Shown here: piece by piece, positions 13,401 to 25,400 of the stretch
Numbering within the stretch: position 1 is the first letter of the stretch
How the letters are laid out: each line of letters opens with the position of its first letter
Assembly (NCBI GenBank): GCA_008508345.1
Contig: QNGE01001706.1
Location: 26,035-90,034, forward strand
Reading direction: 5' to 3'
DNA: 64,000 nt
Source: Paragonimus westermani
Lineage: Eukaryota; Platyhelminthes; Trematoda; Plagiorchiida; Troglotrematidae
Program-made: the position numbers and the translations under genes
Notes under the pieces: model-generated
Seen by the model: the letters and a program-made list of their open reading frames with translations, nothing else
Told to the model about the DNA's origin: nothing
Database searches by the model: none

Positions 13401-16400
13401 GCCGTGGCTGGTTTCCTTTGAAATGATAAATCTGCGCACCGGTTTTGTCAAAGGAGCTGTTCGGATGGAAAATTGCCTCAACTACATGACATTCGAATGT
13501 TGGTGGGGCGGATACAACTCAGCTGAAATGTTTTTCTGTCCCACTTGTAAATAAAGCAGTGCTTCACTCTTGTTAAAGTTAATCAGTGGACCGTTGACGA
13601 ATTTCCGTGCTGCTTATGAAGCGAATGCCTAGATCCTCACCCTCAACATGAATTATTCATGATATCATCTAAACCGCCGGTCGCAATATCCTCTGAATAT
13701 TAACCACAGTCCTTGAATATTCATCAGTTCTCTACAATATCGGCTGACAAGCTAAATGAACTCTGATTTTAGCTTCATTGATCAGTCCTGATTGTGGGGC
13801 TGTCAGTTGACGTTAATAAATCAGTCACTGTCTCACCTCCAGACATTCTGGAAGCTAAAGCATTAACCGATTATGTTCATCACTGTTTTCTAGGAATTTA
13901 TACCTGGAACTTTATGTTCTGTCGTGACGGGTCTCAACTTATTCCGCGGGATAGTTTAATTATCGCCGATCGGGATATATAACATTTCCGACTGGTACGC
14001 CCCGAACATGGTCAGTCGTAGCGACCGGAGCGCCCACCTGTTCTGGTCACACATCTCTCTGCTACGGCCAGTCTTTTTGAAGGTCACGTCCGCATCGTAC
14101 GATTTTCAAGGGCAATTACCCGATTGGTTGGTTTTTGCGTGGGCGTTGTTGTGCCCTTGTCTATATCGGGGTCGCTTTCACGCGTGGCCGCATGCGTCAC
14201 ATTCAGCCGCTTTTCCAACGTGCACTGATTCGTTTGCTGTTTCACCAATCTGTTTTATAAAAAATGATTTCCTTCAACTCTGGAAACTTGAAGCCCGGTG
14301 TAGCCCGGTGGTATTTTTTGCTGTCCTTCCTCACATGCTGTCGAAAGATTAGCTACTGATCTAGATTCAGTTTGAAATCATTTAGTTTTTGGTCGTGCTG
14401 AAACAAAGTGGTGATTGTCTTTTGGAACTTATGTGCTAGTCCATGCGATCCTATTAAATACCAGGATTTATGCGTGTACGTGTATATCGTGTTGCCAGCC
14501 CCAAGCACTATGTATCTACGGCGTAACATGAGGTGTCAGAAATTGGAACCAACTAAAATCAAGAGCCAGTTTGTAGGGTATCACGGATATTGATTCACTA
14601 AGTAACGGTTCGTGCCACATTACATTATTAATGTCATGTTTTGGGCACCGCAAACGAGTGTCATCACATATTGCCGTCTTGTTCGCTTGCTGATAGTTCC
14701 TTCTCGATTTTTCAACAAAGAATCCGTTGAACCTTTCGATTGTACTCTTCATTTCATTAGTCCGAGATTGTTCAAAAAGTTTGATAGCGCGGTGATGTTG
14801 AAAGCTTATCTTCAGTCGCGATGTGCCCTATTAAAGCCGTTATATCCAAGGCGCAGAGGAAATTTCTCACAGGTTGCGGACTCCGCAACTTCTTTTCAGT
14901 TTTATATCAGACGGATGCATGTATGTGCTTTCGTCCGCGACGGTTATGGTGGTAACTAGTCTGTTTGGATAGGCCATGCATCTAAATAAACAGTTCAGTG
15001 CAGTGTCGATTGGTTCCGGTGCGAACGGCAAAGGTCACATCAGACAGTCTATCGCAACCAATTTCACGGGTGGCCTAATAAACAATCGTACACACGCACA
15101 CACACTTATTCAGCGGTCAGTGTCAGGTTAGTGACTGATTGGTAGATAACCATTCTGGCCTGTAAATAGCAGAGACACGTTCGAATTGGTCTTCTACCGA
15201 CGTGCTCTATTCGTGTGATCATTCAATGGTGAATATATTCTTGCTACGATCGAGAATCGCACTCCGACGACGTTTTTGCGCAGCAACCGTGTCGACCACT
15301 GTGTCAGTGATCTCATATTGGACACAAACGAATTTTCGTACTCAAGCGCTCAACTGCATTCGCTTGTGTGTAATGTTGACTGTTTTGTTAACTCCAACTC
15401 ATGATCTCGCCACTCTAACTCCTCTTCAAATGGAACTCTTGGAAATCATCAAACTCCCCCAGCGGTCTTTCCATTACCTATCCATAATCAATGATTTCCC
15501 TTACTGACAATCAATCAAAATATAGTTGAACAAGTGTAGCGAATTCTATGGAAGCGAGGCCAGAGTTGAAATCACAACCATATAGGGGATGTGCACTAGT
15601 GGTGAGCTCTAGCATGAGCGAAATCGGAGTAGTGCTTCTCGAAAGGGGCTGGCTGAACAAACTATAGGACCGTAAAAGCTGCAGTCAGTTGCGAATGATC
15701 TTCAGTTGATGACAAATTTGTCTTCACAAGGGGTATTTTTGGTAACTGGATTGTTTGCACAAACCACATCTATTCTAGTGAGAGAGAGAGTGGACAAGAT
15801 GTGCTTCCAAAGTTCTCAACTTATCCGTTGCTGTGTGCACCTTCTGCTCATGCACGAACAGGCTAGTCCCATGTGATACAACGTTATTGAAGGTAATCGA
15901 GCTTGTTGACCGCATCGTCTTTTGTCTATCACCGATACATACTCAAGGACTTGGTTGATTCAAACGGAACGTCATATCTTTCGCATCCAGATAGCCTCTT
16001 TAGCTGGGCCTTCTCGAAGGGAAACGCCAGACTGAAGTTTTGCTCCGGTTTGAGCCTATCATTTTCACGTACCCTCGACTTACTGGAGATTTATACTTCG
16101 GTCCATGTGTTCAGGAGGCGACTACGTTGGTCACTGAACAATTGGCGTCATTTTACGCATGACTGAGCGCTTAGCTACACATACTTATAAGATGCTCGAA
16201 CTATCCGATCGTCTCAGCACGAAGCACAGCAACTGGCGTTTTTTTCTTCAGTCCTTACTAAAGGCCAAACTCAAGCCTAATGCTCCTTTTCGAGAGGAGT
16301 TGTCTAGAAAGTCAACATGGCTACGGATATCGTTGTTTGACCTGAGTAGCTTCTTTGTTTGTCGCAAGAATACGCCAGTGACAGCTAACCAGTGAAAACG

Positions 16401-19400
16401 CGGACTATCCGGGGCATTGTCGTGGATTCGGGCTATTTGTTGGGTTTCAGTAGTTCGGCACATTGTGGCTTCTATCGATGTTTTATCATGTCGCAAATCA
16501 GCCAACACTGTGCGGCTTAAAAGACGCACAGCTAACCTCTTGCATTTTAGCATACCCCAGTTGTTTTCACGGGCACTTTATGTCTATCAGACATTACCTT
16601 CAGGGCGAACGCGTCGTGGTACTGATACATGGAGGTCGTAACCGATTGAAACGCGACCGAATGCCGCCTATGTTCATAAACTTGAAACCATTTGATTGTG
16701 CGTCCTATTTCTCAAATACCGCAAGGTGCTTACACACAAAAGACTCCCGGTCGCTTCGGTGGAAACATATGACCGTTGTGAAACAATTGGTTCCCTCGAG
16801 CAGTTTGAACAAAGCAGATAGAACATGAAAACTGGTAGATGCAAGCATTTCGTATTGACTCATCAGTACCAAACTTACAATAACACGGGTGGGCTTTTTT
16901 AAAACAATCGATTTGAGGGGTGGAAAATCAATAAGCGAGAGAGGATAAGACATTAAGTCCAGGGAAGGGTCAGGTTAACGAACAGTTGTTTCTGAACACA
17001 GAGAGCTGGTTTGAGTCGATTAATTGCAACTGCTTCAGCGAACCGTAAGAATCTCGGGTTGGAATGTCGCAACAGGATTTTGAATGCACAATATGGATCG
17101 GTAACATGACCGGTGGTCAAGACGTGTCTAGCGACTGAGGAAACTGGCTGTTTATGCGTTTCAGAAACATTACCATTCTCCGGTAACGCGGACTTCTGTA
17201 CCCATTTANNNNNNNNNNNNNNNNNNNNNNNNNNNNNNNNNNNNNNNNNNNNNNNNNNNNNNNNNNNNNNNNNNNNNNNNNNNNNNNNNNNNNNNNNNNN
17301 NNNNNNNNNNNNNNNNNNNNNNNNNNNNNNNNNNNNNNNNNNNNNNNNNNNNNNNNNNNNNNNNNNNNNNNNNNNNNNNNNNNNNNNNNNNNNNNNNNNN
17401 NNNNNNNNNNNNNNNNNNNNNNNNNNNNNNNNNNNNNNNNNNNNNNNNNNNNNNNNNNNNNNNNNNNNNNNNNNNNNNNNNNNNNNNNNNNNNNNNNNNN
17501 NNNNNNNNNNNNNNNNNNNNNNNNNNNNNNNNNNNNNNNNNNNNNNNNNNNNNNNNNNNNNNNNNNNNNNNNNNNNNNNNNNNNNNNNNNNNNNNNNNNN
17601 NNNNNNNNNNNNNNNNNNNNNNNNNNNNNNNNNNNNNNNNNNNNNNNNNNNNNNNNNNNNNNNNNNNNNNNNNNNNNNNNNNNNNNNNNNNNNNNNNNNN
17701 NNNNNNNNNNNNNNNNNNNNNNNNNNNNNNNNNNNNNNNNNNNNNNNNNNNNNNNNNNNNNNNNNNNNNNNNNNNNNNNNNNNNNNNNNNNNNNNNNNNN
17801 NNNNNNNNNNNNNNNNNNNNNNNNNNNNNNNNNNNNNNNNNNNNNNNNNNNNNNNNNNNNNNNNNNNNNNNNNNNNNNNNNNNNNNNNNNNNNNNNNNNN
17901 NNNNNNNNNNNNNNNNNNNNNNNNNNNNNNNNNNNNNNNNNNNNNNNNNNNNNNNNNNNNNNNNNNNNNNNNNNNNNNNNNNNNNNNNNNNNNNNNNNNN
18001 NNNNNNNNNNNNNNNNNNNNNNNNNNNNNNNNNNNNNNNNNNNNNNNNNNNNNNNNNNNNNNNNNNNNNNNNNNNNNNNNNNNNNNNNNNNNNNNNNNNN
18101 NNNNNNNNNNNNNNNNNNNNNNNNNNNNNNNNNNNNNNNNNNNNNNNNNNNNNNNNNNNNNNNTTGTGCATTCAAAATCCTGTTGCGACATTCCAACCCG
18201 AGATTCTTACGGTTCGCTGAAGCAGTTGCAATTAATCGACTCAAACCAGCTCTCTGTGTTCAGAAACAACTGTTCGTTAACCTGACCCTTCCCTGGACTT
18301 AATGTCTTATCCTCTCTCGCTTATTGATTTTCCACCCCTCAAATCGATTGTTTTAAAAAAGCCCACCCGTGTTATTGTAAGTTTGGTACTGATGAGTCAA
18401 TACGAAATGCTTGCATCTACCAGTTTTCATGTTCTATCTGCTTTGTTCAAATATGACCGTTGTGTCACGTTTTCACTTTTCTCTTCATACACTTGTCTTC
18501 GTCTAGTAGCTTATTTTTGCCCATTTGCTCGTCTGCCATTCAGGGCCCCACAGCTGATGTGCGATGTCCCAACTAATGGAAAAACTCTGACAGATGACGA
18601 GAAATTGTTGGGAAAGCTGTCAAATGGAAACCCCGGATCCACGTTATCTTTGAGAACCAAACGAGAAACGAAACTGACTCACGCTCTTCTCGCGGTGTAC
18701 ATTGTGGCGAAAATCTTCGGCGACATCGGAGATGTGAGTGTCTCCTTTATCGCGCCTACACACGGCACCAAACTGGGACTCAGTCCAGTCACAGTGAGTT
18801 CAAAGTCAGAGCTTTTCAGCCTTCCCCCTTTCACGTTTCACTGACCCCCACTCATTATTCGGATCTGAAATCGTATTAACTTTTTGGCTGTGAATGTTGT
18901 GTTACGAATTTGGGCCGCTAGCACGTCCACAATTTGAAATAAGGCTAACTTGAGGGCCCTGTCTTAGCTCACAATATCCTCTGGTGGGAATCAAAATTGA
19001 TATGTGCACACTCGCTGCGGTTCAATACTGTCATGTCTCCAATCAACTTACGTCAGTAACCTTTTTTATATTTATGACCACTTACATACTTCATTGTCGC
19101 GTCGTGATGTGTGTGCATTAATCCACTGTGATTCACCTAAGCATTTGCACGTCGATAAATACGAACCCAACGGTTTCGGCTTAGTTGTCGTTCCGTGTTG
19201 TGTACATTCTGTGAAGGTGGGATGACTGGACACCCAGCCTCGTCTTGTGTAGGCAGCTAACAACATTGTGTTCAACAGGCAGATGCGTTTTGTCTCCTAT
19301 ATGCTGTTCTACCCAGGTGTTATAGCGTACCTCTACCTCCCATCCATTTTATTCTAAGACCAGAAAGTTTGATTTTTTTTCGTGACTAGGCTATGGATGA

Positions 19401-22400
19401 ATCTGTTATAGCTAACCTTTGACTTATCTTTACAAAGTAATCTGCGTTTAGCGAAATGACTGTGCAACTTAGGTGTTGGGTAGTGTATGTTCTACAAATC
19501 CCAGATATGCGTGCGCATGGTCTGCTACTCGAACATGCAGTCTGCTGTGATTATACTACCTACTCCATATGACCACCACGACACATTCAAGACTCGGCTA
19601 TTAGAACAAGTTGCGGGATTGCTATGAATCAATAGTGGATTGTTGGTGACGTTCTCACATTCAACTCAGTGCCAGATCATGTAATCAATCATAATCACTA
19701 GTACTCTTCCCGAAGACCTTAGCATCAGTGTCACAGTGAATGGCAGTTGAAGCCACAATGCCTATAGTTCACTGAGACACCAAATCACCCGAATGTTAAG
19801 GCTTCACAAGCCGATGGATTGGAAATCCAATCTAGGCCTCATAGAATGTTAATAGTTAGGGAGTTAATATTACGTAGTGACTTGACACTGGAAACTTGAT
19901 GAAATTCAAAACAGAATACGGACTCAACTATGAGGAGTAGTCACTACTTGTGATTATTAGTTAAAAGAAATGCTTCTGTCCATTATATTCACATTCATTG
20001 TTCTCCTAAGGTTGGTTTGTACACAAGAAGTGACCGTGAACTCCGGGTGCGCGCTTTGCTGGATTCTCATCATCATCATCATCATAGACAGCAATACATC
20101 AATGGTTCACACTAATGCTTAACTGCCACACAACCATGAAGAAAAAGCAAACCCGGTATAGGAAGAGAGAAGGGAAAAAAGAGGTCAGGACGGGAACTTA
20201 CTACTGAAAATGACTACGTCCACATTCAAACATTCAAAATCAACCTTGCAAACAACACAACCGAGCTGCGAGTGAGAGTAAGGCGTCATCAGCGAGACAG
20301 CTTCCTTACGGCTTTCACTGCCNCGATACGAGCGATTGAACGCAGACATCGGTGGTCAAATACTTGAAGACGGTTCACGTCTTCTACCCTGAGCGGCCAG
20401 GTGTCGCTGCCGTAAAGTAATACGGCCCTCACCGTTGTCTTACATACACGACCTTTAAGCTTCAGAGAAATACCCCTCAGTCGCCAGAGATGCCTCAAAT
20501 TAGCGAATATCGCCCTGGCCTTAGAGATACGCGCTTCTACTTCATTCCCTACACCTCCGCCACCGCCGCTGATGCAGGGTTCTAATACGGTAGCGATGGC
20601 CTAATTGGATCACTTTAGTCCCTGATCGAAGTGAGCCGATCAACCAATTCGGGTGCATTGATCACTGTGTTTAATTTGATTTCCTGTTGTAATCAGTTGG
20701 GTTGTTGCTGTTTTCGACACACCCAGAAATGCTAGAAGGTGGCCGAAACTACATCTGGGATGCTCGTATAAGGAATAACCTCTCTGATGAAGGCTACAGA
20801 AGTGGACTACGTATTATCTTGTGTGAAGCCCTCCAAAATGACCAGGTCCGTCACCTCGGTTTTGTACAGTATTCACACTACAGTGTCACTCGTAAGTGAA
20901 TGTGTCGGAAATGGACGATTGTTATTAGGTTACTGCCAGCAATAAAATCTATCGGTATTGCCATCTTATCGGCTCTCTACGTTTACCACAACCAGAATGC
21001 ATAAATTAGTAACATACTGACACATTGAAGTGGGCACTAAGAACACAAAACAATCATGTTGTGTTTATTCATAATTGATGCATTGTAATGATGCCAATGA
21101 TCTGAACCCCTGATTCTACATGTATACATGCAAAAGTTCAAAGGAGTTTAAGTTAGACGAGGTAGTTTATTCGCTACAACTGTATATGCTCCGTACAACC
21201 AAGTAATTTAAAAGTATGGTCATGTGAGCAAGTGTAAGAAAGTAACAGATGTTAATGTCGCGTTTCATTGAAATATGCGACGTTCCTATTCCAAAACGGC
21301 ATCTCTTTTGATTGTTCATACGGTTTATGGTAGTTCTATCATTCGTTGTTCTTTACATGGCTAAGATAGGAAGGGATTTCATTTTGCACATTTTGGACTA
21401 ACTGGTCGACTGGACGGGTCAATCGTTGGTCAGATCAAGCTAATTCCACTGCTTATTATGTGGAAACTGAGGTACCTGCTCTAAGCTGTGCGACATTACA
21501 TATAACCTTCTCAACTATGGTCGAGTGTCGTACAGAGCTACCCCATACACGAACAACAGATGACTTTAAATTTTAATCCATTCTGCTTCTGGTTGTTCGT
21601 TAGGCTGATGATAGAACTCTGTCCTCTTATGGGGCGCTATTAAAGCTGGCTATTCACAGAAGCTCAGGAAATGTACGTGTGTTAGTTAGCAATCTGGATG
21701 GTTGAATTCTGCAAGGATAATTGGTAACACTGCACGTTTTCAAGGGAAGAGAGCTGGTTTTCATCGAACGATTTAGCATACTCATAAAAGGCCAGTAGTT
21801 GCTGTCTTTGAGCGTCAGAGGAGATTTTGATTCGCTTGACAGACCTACACTGTTGGACTGTCTACCAAGGAAAGATTTAGCATACTCATAAAAGGCCAGT
21901 AGTTGCTGTCTTTGAGCGTCAGAGGGGATTTTGATTCGATTGACAGACCTACACTGTTGGACTGTCTACCAAGGAAAGATATGCTCGAGAAGTACGTGAA
22001 AATCCTAAAAGCATTTTATTATCAAACCTCGCATCGGGTTAGGGCTGGTGGCAACATGTTGTCGGCCTTTACCATCTCAGATGGGGTACGGCAAGTCTGT
22101 CGAACTCTTTCTTCCAGCTTTGTAGTAGACGAGATCTTGGAGTGTGCCCTGATAGACTGCGAATCTAAAGGTGTGATATTTCTCCCGGCATCTGACCTTA
22201 AGACATGAAATATGTAGGCAACATCGTCCTAATGTGTAAGTGTTTACAGATACCTCGGAGCACTTTAGACAAACTAAGGGCTTCAGTTTGTCAGTTTGGT
22301 ATGGTCTTTGCATCTGCTAAATACAGGGTGCTGTTGCAATATCGGAAGATCTGCCCTCACCGTCGGTGGCAAGCCGTCGGAGGTAGTTGAGAGGTTTCTG

Positions 22401-25400
22401 TACCTTGAGAGCTTTGTCGGCTCTGGTGTTATCTGACGTGATTAAAAATCTTATAGCTAAGGGTCGAATGGTGTTCGTCAACTTACGCCATCCGTGGCAT
22501 GGGTATGATCTTAGTCTTTCTGTGAAAGGTCGTGTGCACACTGCCATTGTATAGGGTTGTGACACCTAGTCCGTTAACACGGAGGATGTTCACAGGGTAT
22601 GCGTTTTCTACCATCGATGTCTCCGAAAATTTTTTTGCATTTGGTGGAAACACTAAGTCAGCAACTACAAGGTTTACCGACATGTTTTCAGACGGATAAA
22701 CTCTGTCGACTCCTGTGTACTGTGATCTCGTCTCAAGCATTCGTTAACTTGAGCTCACTTTACGCATGCCAGCTCACCGCCGCCACATCATGCTTTGTTT
22801 ACGTGTGGTGGGTTAGGCTGGAAGCCGCAGACTGGCCGCCAGTGTATGACCCTGATTCGGCGTGTGAAGGCAATCACATTGAATGTCGCTTCGGTAGGGC
22901 GTTCCCGCCTTCCTAACTGGGGTCCGAAGAAAAGTGAACACGTTTGGTTGGAGATGCTGTCCCACATGACAGATAGTAGAAGCCAGTGGCATTTGCGTTG
23001 CCAGTCTCCGCGGGTCAGTTCGGTTTTTCTTTTTTCTCCCTTCACATCTTCCTCATTTTCTGTCTTGCGCGATGCCTTCTCTTTATATTGTGGCGCGTGT
23101 TAAATATTGTCGTGGTGAGTATATTTGCCTTTGTTCAGTTTCACGGACAACCGCCATTGAGACTTACAAAGCTTTCAGGTGACTAGTAGACTCATTTTAA
23201 CACTCATTCTTGCGTCGGTGGCCCCGTAAACAACAGGGCAGGAAAAATCATCGCAGGGGCTAAACAAAACCCGTTGCAAACATTTACTGAGGAAAACGTG
23301 AACTGATCCAAATGGTCTATGGTTACATTCTTGATGGGAACGTTTTTTTGCGGACGGTATATGTACGCGTGTGTTATAGGTGTTCCGGAACACAATAACC
23401 GATTTCTTCACCCTAACTTGTGAATTGTGACTTCACACTGTGCCACATTTAACTTCACGTTCGATAGGTCTGAAAGTCCTGATGCTTGGAGGTTGGCCAA
23501 TTTATTGCGTCCCGGTGTACTTTGTGAACGGTGCGTTGTTGGCAATCTAGGGTCACGAATACGTTTTTTTCGGAAAGTGCATGTGAGCTGAAAATCGTTT
23601 CCAAAAAAAGCCACCTTTTAGCACTTCAATCGAACTCCTTTAGTCTTTTTTTTTTTAAGAATTTATACGTTTTGCAGAATGTTTTCCTTTGGGTAAATTG
23701 CTTCAAGTGATGTGGCTTCGTTTGGCTCAGTCAAGCGACACATTTGGCCATAGGCCCTCATCTGTTATCAACCGCTTATGTGTGCTACCATTCAGAGTGC
23801 TTTAACTGTGCATATTCAAAGGCTGTCGGATACAGCAGCGAGTGCTCTGGTTAAAAAGAGATTGGTGAAACATTATGGCGCTTGACCTGCACCTCATAAT
23901 TTTGAGCGGAAGCACGTGACCCACTTAATAACCAGTCAGTCGTACTGTTGCGTCCATCTAGCGGGGGCGAACATTCGAAATCGAATCGACAAGTTATCAT
24001 GATGTCTGAGCGAGTTGAATGATTTGGCAGATTTTCCAAGACAGAAGGAGTTTATCTGCTTAGTTATACCGTGAGTTGCTGACGAATCAAGACGTCGTTT
24101 CCTGCGTTTACTGGATGAATGGAACTTGCAGTTGCCAGAGGCACTAATCACTTTGACTTATTCTCCGGTCAATGAAAGCTTCGATGCGAAGACTGTAACT
24201 CTGATTCATCCATGGTAAAATGTACGTTCCTGCTTCCCGCTGTTATCTCTTTTATTTAGGCTTTTTCATTGAATTTTGACCTCATTTTTTTCTATGGAAG
24301 TTTTCTTCCGGAATATTCCCAATCGCCTTCACGGTAGCCTTCCTCTCAGGCTACACAGTACCATCTTGCTGAGCTCGTGAACTCATATGTATGTGTACTT
24401 ACGTAAAACGTTGAAAAGCAGTAGTTCAGATACTGTTAGCGAAACACTGTTTTCTCATTCATCTTTTGTGTTCACTCAGGTTAGCCGCGCAATTGCCGTG
24501 TCCGGTGCTGTGGATTTGGTCGCTCGCCTTGGTGTGGGTTGGCTGACTGACCGACCTGGTTGTGCGGGGCGCCGGGGTATATTGTTAGCTATGGTCTGGG
24601 TCATCACCGGTCTAAATGCCCTTGGGTTCGCCGAGCTCAGCCAACTCAAGCTGACGGCAGACAATTCTCGGGCAAGTGATCCCGATTCGCTCCACGTGCG
24701 TGGATCGGTTTTTCGTACATTTTTCATTGTTGTCGTTTAAGTCTACCCATGCTTCGTTCTTGTCTGACGATTCACGTTTGATATGCGCTTATGCGTCCCA
24801 TAGATCGATAAACTGAACTGCGTTTCGTTAACTCTGTTTTGAAACGAGATTTAACATACCAAAGTTCACGACAAATTCGTGGCCAGAACGAAAAGAGTTT
24901 GAGTGTTTCTCCTATCCTGTAACATTACAGTAGCGGAATGTGGTTAGCGATGTTACGCATTCAGTGAACAATATGTACCTCTAAGATTGATAGATATGAT
25001 GATACAAATCAAAGGTCGTCAGTTTGCGTGCGCGGCAAAGTTGGCATTTTTTATGTTCAAGAAGCCGGCCGTTCATGCATGCTAGTCTAGACGCACACAC
25101 CACTGTGTGCAAGTCATGTTTTTGTGTCATTCGCTCCGGTCTGTTTAACTTTGAACTTCTTATTGATTCGTACCATCCGGCATTCATGAACGAAAGCTTT
25201 TCCCCCCGCCCGTCGGTTAAATGTTTTCGGTTTTTTTTACATGCTTGTTTTCAGCGATGTTCCTCGTGAAAGTTATTCCGCTCATCCGCAGACAATTCCG
25301 TTTTATTGTTGGATGCAACCATTCTTCCATGCCGTGCCGGTTGATACCTATTTGTTTCAATCTCTACGTCTTGCTACTTATATCCTTCCATCTTTGGCGC

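Larger units (their letters stand above)
8938..16766 (+). other. Transporter intron 3, left part
   Basis: No host exon is seen. About 9168-9340 resembles the 3' tail of the antisense RTE fragment near 20087-20290. SINE-like fragments sit near 15262-15390 (minus) and 15596-15735 (plus). Frames at 15903-16395 lack recognisable domains. An (AG)n run lies at about 15781-15790. The rest shows nothing identifiable. Confidence 0.5.
16781..18450. mobile_element. Penelope-like retroelement insertion with inverted terminal arms
   Basis: Two arms, 16804-17091 and 18164-18451, are reverse complements with no mismatch on direct reading. They point outward from an assembly gap. Each carries the C-terminal end of the same reading frame, then a TAATG stop/start overlap, then a hammerhead ribozyme motif. 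The left copy extends further inward (to 17208), and its frame resembles the GIY-YIG-type endonuclease end of Penelope-like elements (SSVARHVLTTGHV, LRFAEAVAINRLKP). A 14-bp direct repeat flanks the structure, with a 23-bp filler (16781-16803) between the left copy and the left arm. With the gap taken at its stated size the structure is about 1.67 kb, which I judge short for a complete element, so internal truncation is likely. Confidence 0.78.
18164..18451 (+). repeat. Right 288-bp arm of inverted repeat
   Basis: This is the reverse complement of 16804-17091. Its inner end abuts the gap, and its outer end shares one A with the right copy of the 14-bp direct repeat. Confidence 0.95.

Noticed and set aside
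15903..16400. Open frames as a Penelope reverse transcriptase
   Set aside because: Trial matches to RT motifs were weak and inconsistent in frame, and orientation does not fit the nearby arms.
16953..18285. Several open frames of 320-412 codons crossing the gap on both strands
   Set aside because: They consist mostly of undetermined bases, which cannot form stops. Only the 84-codon and 45-codon flanks hold real sequence.
18302..18844. 180-codon frame beginning at the ATG that overlaps the Penelope-like stop
   Set aside because: Its first 50 codons are the ribozyme-bearing arm, repeated at 16804-16953 on the other strand, and its end is transporter exon 4. It is a composite of unrelated parts.
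20068..20087. Short (TCA)n array as a regulatory element
   Set aside because: It is a simple microsatellite next to a LINE tail, with no supporting context.
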